Assembly: GCA_045106735.1 (NCBI GenBank)
Contig: JBGCEZ010000082.1
Coordinates: forward strand, 1 to 41,842
DNA: 41,842 bases
Reading direction: 5' to 3'
From: JBGCEZ01 sp045106735
GTDB taxonomy: Bacteria; Planctomycetota; Phycisphaerae; Phycisphaerales; SM1A02
This document shows positions 34,401-39,175 of the stretch, one piece after another. Within the stretch, counting starts at the first letter, position 1. Every line of letters begins with the position of its first letter. The notes beneath the pieces were generated by a model, which did no database searches, had not been told where the DNA came from, and saw only the letters and a list, made by a program, of their open reading frames with translations. The position numbers were made by a program, and so were the translations under genes.

Positions 34401-36853
34401 CCTGGCGCTACGACCCCCGCAACGAACGGCTCGTCGTGATGAGCCACTCGGGATTCTCGAATCCCTGGGGGCACGCCTTCGACGACTTCGGCCAAAGCGT
34501 GTTGGCCGACGCATCGGGCGGCGCAAACCACAGTTTCAACCATGTCATCAGCGCCTACGAGTGGCCGGTCAAGCCCGGCCGCCCCGGCGAATTTCTGAAC
34601 CGCGGCCGCCCGACCGCCGGCTGCGAACTGCTCCACGGCACGCATTTCCCGGCCGACGTCCACGGGACGTTCGTGGTGAATCAATCCATTGGCTTCCATG
34701 GCGCGCGCTGGGAACGCGTGGTGATGGACGAGAACGGTTCGGGGTTCCGGCGCGCCGCACGAGCCGGCGAACTTCTGCCGTCGAACCTCATTCAATCATC
34801 GGACGTCAACTTCCGCCCCGTGGCGATGCGGCAAGGCCCCGACGGAGCGCTGTACATCGTCGACTGGTGCAATCCGATCATCGGCCACATGCAGTATTCC
34901 GTGCGCGATCCGCGGCGCGATGCCACGCACGGCCGCATCTGGCGGGTCCGCCACGCATCGCGGGATCTGGCCGACGTTCTTCAAACGTCGCCCGACGACC
35001 CGACGCCCGCGCTGCTCGGCGCCCTCCGCAGCCCACAACGCGTGGTCCGCGAGAACGCTCGCCGCGCGCTCCAGCGCCGCGGCCCGGCCTTCGTCCAGCG
35101 AGAAATCATCCCCGAGTTTCGGCGCCTGGCGTCGCCCGCCGCCGACATGGATCCTGGCCGCGAACGCCTGCTGCTCGAAATGCTCTGGATTCGGCACGCC
35201 ACCGGCTTGGCCGATGCCCACGCGATCCGCACCGTGCTCGGCCGGCCCGAACCGCGGGCCCGAGCCGCCGCCACCCGCCTCGTTCGCCACCAGTTGCAAG
35301 ACGGCGCGATCGACGCGGCGGACGCCGTCGACCTGCTGACCACCGCGGCCCGCGATGCCGACATGCGCGTGCGGCTCGAAGCAGCGGTGGCCGCCGGATT
35401 CATGCTCCGGGCCGACCGGCCAGCCGGCGAGTCCATCGTGGCCGAGGCGGCGCTCCGGCCGATGGACGGCCCGATGTTCACGGTGATCGATGCGACCCTC
35501 ACGCACTTGGCCACCGGCCGATCCGGGGCCGCTCGCGCCGGCATCGTCCGGCAGCTCGAGCTGTTCCGGCAGTCCCCGGACGAACTGGCCGCCGCCGAGC
35601 TCAGCCTGGACGTGGCCACCGTTCGAATCGCCCGGGCCGACGTTGACCGGACGGCCCGGCTGGCGGGACTGGATCACCTGGCCGACGCCGCCAACGCCAA
35701 TGGCAACGCCAACAGAAGCACCACTCCCGGCGCCGGCCCACCAACCGGCCAGCCGGCCACCCGCGCCAGCGTCCTGCTCAACGCCTTCACCGCGGCCCGC
35801 CGCCCCGGGGCCCCGAAAGCCATCGGCGACCTGTTGCTCTCACTCGACCACGCTGAACTCCAAGCCGCCGAGCCTGCCCTCGACGTGGCCACCGTCGGCG
35901 GCGGCCCCGAACTCCGGCGACTGGCGATCGCGGCGAAGCTCAGCGCCGATCTGCAATCGCGGCTCAGCGTCGCACCGGCGACGCCCGGATCACGGGCCCG
36001 CGCCATGCACGTCAGTGGACTCGTCGGCGGATTGTTGCGGCTCCCGGGCCGCGAAGTCGCGGATTCTGCGGCCGGCACGGCGAACGCAACCAACCAGCCC
36101 GGCCCGACCGGCTCCCCCAGCAACCCCGCGATCCGCGCGGCCATCGAACGCGTCCAACGCGCGGTCGAACGCGGAACCGTCCGCCCTGACCGGGCCATCG
36201 CCGCGATGGCCAAGCATGATCAATCGCCCGAGATGCGCGAGTGGCTCGCGCGGATCGCCGCCAACGCTGCGACCGAACCGCTGGACGCGTGGAACGACGA
36301 TCACCTCGTCTCGATGGCCGCCATCGGCGCCCTGGATCGCGACGGCGAGGCCAACGCCACGCTCGATGGGCAGATCGCCCGAGGTCGCGCGATCTACCAC
36401 GACGAACAGCTCGGCTGCATCCGATGCCACGCGGCCGACGGCATGGGACTCGAAGGTTACCCCGCGCTGCGGCACAGTCCGTGGGTGCTCGGCGATCCAC
36501 GCCGGGCCGCCGGCATCGTCGTCCACGGTCTGGGCGGGCGCCTGGAAATGCCGGGCGGACGGGTCTTCAATGCCGCGATGGCCCCGCTCGGCGCCACGCT
36601 CAACGATGAGCAGATCGCCGACGTCCTGACGTATGCCCGCCGAAGCTGGGGCAACCACGACCGGCCGGTCCAGGCCGCCGACGTGGCCGCCGCCCGCGAC
36701 GTCCTCCCGCCGATGGGCCTGTGGACGCCCGACGGCATCAACGAACGCTGGCCAATGGCCGACGACGCCTTGATCGACGGCGTGCCCGCCGAGCTGGCCG
36801 CCATGATTTCCCGAGCCCTCAACGCGGCGGACGATCCCGCCGGGAGCAACTGA
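31421..36853 (+). CDS. PVC-type ThuA/SGNH/propeller/HEAT/cytochrome c fusion protein, 1,810 aa
   Basis: A giant exported protein. Signal peptide: LARRVAGMLAALTIGATASG. Domains in order: ThuA-like (about 50-325; VVLVSGDEEYRSEEALPMLG, GIRTATHAF), a low-complexity Gly-Asp-Thr-Arg linker (about 380-425), an SGNH-like domain (about 427-690; MGGGFAERL, MSYGSSEAFAGDAGL, RDGIHPTEAG), a PVC-type dehydrogenase propeller (about 825-1,180; LQFDGRGRLWVLCAPTYPHL, YIVDWCNPIIGHMQYSVRD), HEAT-like repeats (about 1,190-1,640), and a cytochrome c domain (C1666-I-R-C1669-H1670, probable ligand Met1720). GTG at 31421 has GGGAG at 7 bases and gives the signal peptide near the N-terminus; an ATG at 31433 is possible. 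In PVC bacteria such proteins are thought to oxidise sugars or other extracellular substrates, passing electrons to the heme. Confidence 0.88.
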   Translation: MVRTMRGGSGLARRVAGMLAALTIGATASGQADPHVLTYGGELGPADGAGRGRTVVLVSGDEEYRSEEALPMLGRILAVRHGFTCHVLFAIDPDTGLINPDNRTNIPGLERLADADLMVIATRFRDLPDEQMAHIDRYVRSGRPIVGIRTATHAFNLSAESAFREYTWNATAEDGNGERSWPQGFGRHILGETWIAHHGTHGSQATRGVIPAAVRDASITRGLSGPDIFGPTDVYRVRLPLPEGCTPVVLGEVVNGMKASDPAMGGPQNNPMMPIAWTRETMNGADAASAVMRRVFTSTIGASQDFEAEGTRRLLINGVFWALGMEDAIPPTGTDVRIVGDDRPTAYGFGSFTRGMRPADFVWPAPPMPEPRGGAAGHTTGNARGTDTLSNTGDTRDTGDTRDTADSADTDDSGDTRDTGDTDHALPLPPNARIVVMGGGFAERLAQSGWLDTVIHTSQVAAEPVIRHVPWSGDEVGRRPRERGVPSPLTWIDQLDADVVLMSYGSSEAFAGDAGLADFKRDLRSLIGDVRRASGADGLPPQPVLVSPVAAGDVGAPWPTGAAVAERQRLLDAYTAAMEAVAAELDVPFVDLCRTNDVARPLGRWATRDGIHPTEAGCAVHAFRIGHALGWLSDDALEAVTAAARTEPGEPGAADERPDSIEFAAAQADAPFIVGPQHADGTDEVIGILRDLAVDTHHHWRLVYRPTNTEYVWGRRATPFGVVNFPPEMAHLDVMITTRERRTRAVAENMDAAEAISTLVSSAVAEIVRSRRVPAGVRRLDAWRFSLAPIMSSFEEDGWDPPAVVARGTESSLGSTDIKDPAAFAASFSLAPGYVVDCYASEQDFPELANPLALQFDGRGRLWVLCAPTYPHLLPGAPAESKLLILEDVDGDGRADRRTVFADRLLTPTGFALDGDTVYIAEAPDLLKCTDVDGDGVADVREIVASGFGMPDSHHQISAFTWDPAGGLLMHEGVFTVSAVETPWGTHRIRDASTWRYDPRNERLVVMSHSGFSNPWGHAFDDFGQSVLADASGGANHSFNHVISAYEWPVKPGRPGEFLNRGRPTAGCELLHGTHFPADVHGTFVVNQSIGFHGARWERVVMDENGSGFRRAARAGELLPSNLIQSSDVNFRPVAMRQGPDGALYIVDWCNPIIGHMQYSVRDPRRDATHGRIWRVRHASRDLADVLQTSPDDPTPALLGALRSPQRVVRENARRALQRRGPAFVQREIIPEFRRLASPAADMDPGRERLLLEMLWIRHATGLADAHAIRTVLGRPEPRARAAATRLVRHQLQDGAIDAADAVDLLTTAARDADMRVRLEAAVAAGFMLRADRPAGESIVAEAALRPMDGPMFTVIDATLTHLATGRSGAARAGIVRQLELFRQSPDELAAAELSLDVATVRIARADVDRTARLAGLDHLADAANANGNANRSTTPGAGPPTGQPATRASVLLNAFTAARRPGAPKAIGDLLLSLDHAELQAAEPALDVATVGGGPELRRLAIAAKLSADLQSRLSVAPATPGSRARAMHVSGLVGGLLRLPGREVADSAAGTANATNQPGPTGSPSNPAIRAAIERVQRAVERGTVRPDRAIAAMAKHDQSPEMREWLARIAANAATEPLDAWNDDHLVSMAAIGALDRDGEANATLDGQIARGRAIYHDEQLGCIRCHAADGMGLEGYPALRHSPWVLGDPRRAAGIVVHGLGGRLEMPGGRVFNAAMAPLGATLNDEQIADVLTYARRSWGNHDRPVQAADVAAARDVLPPMGLWTPDGINERWPMADDALIDGVPAELAAMISRALNAADDPAGSN
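32577..32694 (+). repeat. Low-complexity linker repeat in the fusion gene
   Basis: Imperfect 9- to 12-base units (GATACGGGC, GACACCCGC, GATACACGC and variants) encode Gly-Asp-Thr-Arg-Asp-Thr-type repeats between the ThuA-like and SGNH-like domains. They are in frame and would form a flexible acidic linker. Confidence 0.7.
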
Positions 36854-36856
36854 CCG

Positions 36857-37465
36857 ATGTCTGATCCTGTCGACGCCAACGCCTCCGGCCACCCGGCCCC
36901 AGGCGACCGCGGCCCCGCCCGCTGGGATGCTGACCTGGTGCTCGCGGCGGCCGAGTTCGCCGCCGCGGCCCACGCCGGCCAGACCATGAAGCGGCACAAC
37001 TTCCCGTACCTGCTGCACGTGACGAGCGTGGCATTTGAAACCGCTGGGGCCATCGCCGCCGATCCGTCCCTCGACGGCACCCTGGCCATGGCCTGCGCGA
37101 TGCTGCACGACGTGGTCGAAGACACCGATCGCAGCGCCGACGACATCGCCACCACCTTCAGTCCGGCGATCGCCGCGGGCGTCCAGGCCCTGACCAAGCG
37201 GAGCGACGTGCCCAAGCCGGAGGCCATGCGAGACTCACTCGATCGCTTGCTCCAGCAACCGGCGTCCGTCCAAGCGGTGAAGCTCGCCGACCGCATCGTC
37301 AATCTGCAGTCACCGCCGCCCACGTGGTCGACCGAACGATGCATGGCGTACGCGGCCGAGGGCGAGCTCATCGGCCGGACGCTGGGAGCGGCGTGCCCGT
37401 TTCTGGCCGACCGCTTGCACGCGACGCGGGTGGCGTACCTCGAGCGGTTCGCCGGGGCGGGATGA
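36857..37465 (+). CDS. Small HD-domain hydrolase, MESH1/SpoT-like, 202 aa
   Basis: The HD metal-binding and catalytic signature of (p)ppGpp hydrolases is present: AAHAGQTMKRHNFPYLLHV (His39, His54), AMLHDVVEDT (His84-Asp85, Glu88-Asp89) and VKLADRIVNL (Asp145), over about 180 residues. No synthetase, TGS or ACT domain follows, so it fits a stand-alone small alarmone hydrolase, though other HD phosphohydrolases cannot be excluded. The ATG at 36857 lies 3 bases after the stop of the fusion gene, with GGGAG about 11 bases upstream, so it is co-transcribed. A role in adjusting growth control next to a redox gene is speculative. No signal peptide; cytoplasmic. Confidence 0.85.
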   Translation: MSDPVDANASGHPAPGDRGPARWDADLVLAAAEFAAAAHAGQTMKRHNFPYLLHVTSVAFETAGAIAADPSLDGTLAMACAMLHDVVEDTDRSADDIATTFSPAIAAGVQALTKRSDVPKPEAMRDSLDRLLQQPASVQAVKLADRIVNLQSPPPTWSTERCMAYAAEGELIGRTLGAACPFLADRLHATRVAYLERFAGAG

Positions 37466-37513
37466 GCGCCGGGCCGGACGGAGGGCGTCGGGCGTCGCGG
37501 CTCAGGCCACCAG

Positions 37514-37548
37514 CAACGGGCAACCGGCAACGGACAACGGACAACGGG
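37514..37548. repeat. 7-bp tandem repeat, 5 copies
   Basis: CAACGGG, CAACCGG, CAACGGA, CAACGGA, CAACGGG in tandem, about 50 bases after the HD hydrolase stop, in apparently non-coding DNA. Confidence 0.75.
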
Positions 37549-37934
37549 AAGCCGACCGGGGAAACAGACCCGTGCCGACGGTCGGCGGCCGGGCCTGGCG
37601 CAGAAAAACGGCCCGCAGAGGGTCCGTGGCCACCCTGCGAGCCGTTGCAAAAGCCGAGCTGAAGTCCGAAAACATCGCGAACGTTTACGGCGCGGCCCAA
37701 ACTGTACTGCGCGCGCGGGGGGTGCGGACGTGTCCTCCCCGCAGCCGGTGCCAATATTGCGCGTTTTCCGGCGACGGCGACGAGCACACCGTCCGGTCCC
37801 AGCATCCACGGTCGTCGCGGTGCACCGGGGCCACGAGCCGAGGCCATGCCCCGCGAGCTCGATCGGACACGGCCCGCTCGGGATGCCGGGCCGCCATCGG
37901 CCACGCAGTCGCATCCGCGATGAGGCCGACTGCG

Positions 37935-38120
37935 CGCATCGCACGGACCGAGTGATGCACTCGACGACGTCAAGTCGACGAAGTCCCGAACCTGCGAGCC
38001 GTTGGCGTCCGCCGATGACTCGCACGGATCCATCAGCTCTTCGGTGACAACATCGTCGACCCGACCAGGGACACGTTCCAACTCGTCGCCGGCGCGATCC
38101 CCGTCACAGTCCGGGATGAA
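37935..38120 (-). pseudogene. Decayed dockerin-protein remnant
   Basis: One minus-strand frame reads IPDCDGDRAGDELERVPG, later MDPCESSADANGSQVRDFVD, then SASLGPCDA. This follows the order seen in intact planctomycete proteins: a DCDGDG-x-x-D-E-L-E thrombospondin-type-3-like repeat, D-P-C-E, and a dockerin loop ending G-P-C. Key positions are damaged (R for G, Q for V, T-S-S-S for L-L-x-V) and neither a start nor an appropriate stop can be assigned. The intact gene at 28100-29707 has the same order of elements at its C-terminus. Confidence 0.5.
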
Positions 38121-38301
38121 CACTTGCTGCCGAGGCGACGGGTCGGGCGCGCGTCGCCGATTGCGTCGATCCAATTCAGCGGTCCCCGGCGAAGCACCCG
38201 AGCCAGATTGCCGAACCCCGGCGAAACGTCGGCGCCGGAGAATCCTCTCTCGAATGCACCGCCGATCGTCACCCAACTGCGCGGCGGCCGACGTGCGGGA
38301 C

Positions 38302-38346
38302 GGGGCGGTGGCGGGGCGGGGCGGGGCGGTGGCGGTGGCGGGGCGG
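38302..38346 (+). other. G-rich tract with quadruplex potential
   Basis: GGGG runs separated by one to a few bases (GGGGCGGTGGCGGGGCGGGG followed by GCGGGGCGG after further GGTGGC units) are compatible with a G-quadruplex on the plus strand. It lies about 250 bases upstream of the SnoaL-like gene. Could equally be GC-rich simple sequence. Confidence 0.35.
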
Positions 38347-38597
38347 CAGACCGCACCACCGTGGCCGAGCACTGGTGGACCGACCCTCAATCGGGGAGCC
38401 GCCGATTCCCGGCCAGGCCGGAGCCGGATCATGGCCACTCCCGAGCGGGGCGGCCGAAAGTTTGGCCACGACCCTTGTACGTATTCTGTTTGGGTGTAGA
38501 CTGAACGACCCGCGACGGCCGCTGGCGTGCCGACACGGATTCCCTCGCCGCGGGTCGGGTGCCGCCCGACTTGCGTTCTCTTGAAAGGAGGCCTCGT

Positions 38598-38996
38598 ATG
38601 TCGGCCTACGAAGTCGGATTGCGTCTTGTCGAACTCTGCAAGGCGGGCAAGAACCGCGAAGCCATTGAGCAGCTGTACAGCGACGATCACGTCGCCGTGG
38701 AAGCGGCCGATCTGGGGCCGATGGGACGCCGGTTCGAGGGGAAGGAGGCGCTCCTGACCATGACCGATCAGTTCTTCGAGATGAACGAGATTCACGGCCA
38801 CGAGGTCGAAGGCCCCTGGCCGCACGATGACGCCTTCATCTGCACCATGAGCCTGGACATGACACCGCGCATGGGTCCGATGGAAGGCCAGCGCATGCAG
38901 GTCAAGGAAGCATGCCACTACACGGTCAAGGACGGCAAGATCAACAGCAGCTCGTTCTTCTACGCCCCTTCGCCGGACTGCACGGAACAGAGCTGA
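38598..38996 (+). CDS. SnoaL/NTF2-like protein, 132 aa
   Basis: A compact single-domain protein with the alpha+beta cone-fold pattern of SnoaL-like/NTF2 proteins: N-terminal helices (VGLRLVELCKAGKNREAIEQ, LYSDDHVAVEA), F-x-G-K-E-A-L in the middle (residues about 47-55) and long beta strands (AFICTMSLDMTP, ACHYTVKDGKI NSSSFFY). The family binds small hydrophobic ligands or dimerises, and many members have no known activity. ATG at 38598 has a perfect AAGGAGG 7 bases upstream, stronger than most genes here, suggesting high expression. No signal peptide; stand-alone gene closed by a hairpin at 39018. Confidence 0.85.
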   Translation: MSAYEVGLRLVELCKAGKNREAIEQLYSDDHVAVEAADLGPMGRRFEGKEALLTMTDQFFEMNEIHGHEVEGPWPHDDAFICTMSLDMTPRMGPMEGQRMQVKEACHYTVKDGKINSSSFFYAPSPDCTEQS

Positions 38997-39017
38997 TTCG
39001 CGCTTTGGTCAGCGCAG

Positions 39018-39047
39018 CGCGTCCGCCGGAACATTCTGGCGGACGCG
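39018..39047 (+). terminator. Hairpin terminator after the SnoaL-like gene
   Basis: A perfect 10-pair stem, CGCGTCCGCC (39018-39027) with GGCGGACGCG (39038-39047), and a 10-base loop, 21 bases after the stop. No U-run. Confidence 0.55.
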
Positions 39048-39175
39048 GCTGCATCTGGCCTGTACTCGGTCTGCGCTTGGTGGAGGCGACGAGCGGGCTT
39101 GGTTTCGGGGTTGCGGTCGAGGTCGAGGTCAGTTTCGGGGGACGCACCGCGCGCGTGCGCTGGTAGCGTGATGGG

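Larger units (their letters stand above)
37466..38597. other. 1.1-kb region without an intact gene
   Basis: No frame on either strand shows a ribosome-binding site together with protein-like composition. The region holds a 7-base tandem repeat (37514-37548), a decayed dockerin remnant on the minus strand (37935-38120) and a G-rich tract (38302-38346). A possible weak promoter for the next gene (TTGTAC at 38475, TAGACT at 38497, 16-base spacer) lies about 100 bases before it. The open frame of about 500 codons on the minus strand is arginine/proline-rich and looks like an antisense artefact except where it crosses the dockerin remnant. Confidence 0.6.

Noticed and set aside
31220..34795. 1,191-codon minus-strand open frame, including a valine/proline repeat end
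   Set aside because: Antisense to the ThuA/SGNH fusion gene; the repeat comes from the 9-bp tandem repeat read on the other strand.
37368..38918. 516-codon minus-strand open frame as an intact gene
   Set aside because: No start signal or consistent protein character; it crosses the SnoaL-like gene and the HD gene. Only the short dockerin-like stretch looks like real ancestry.
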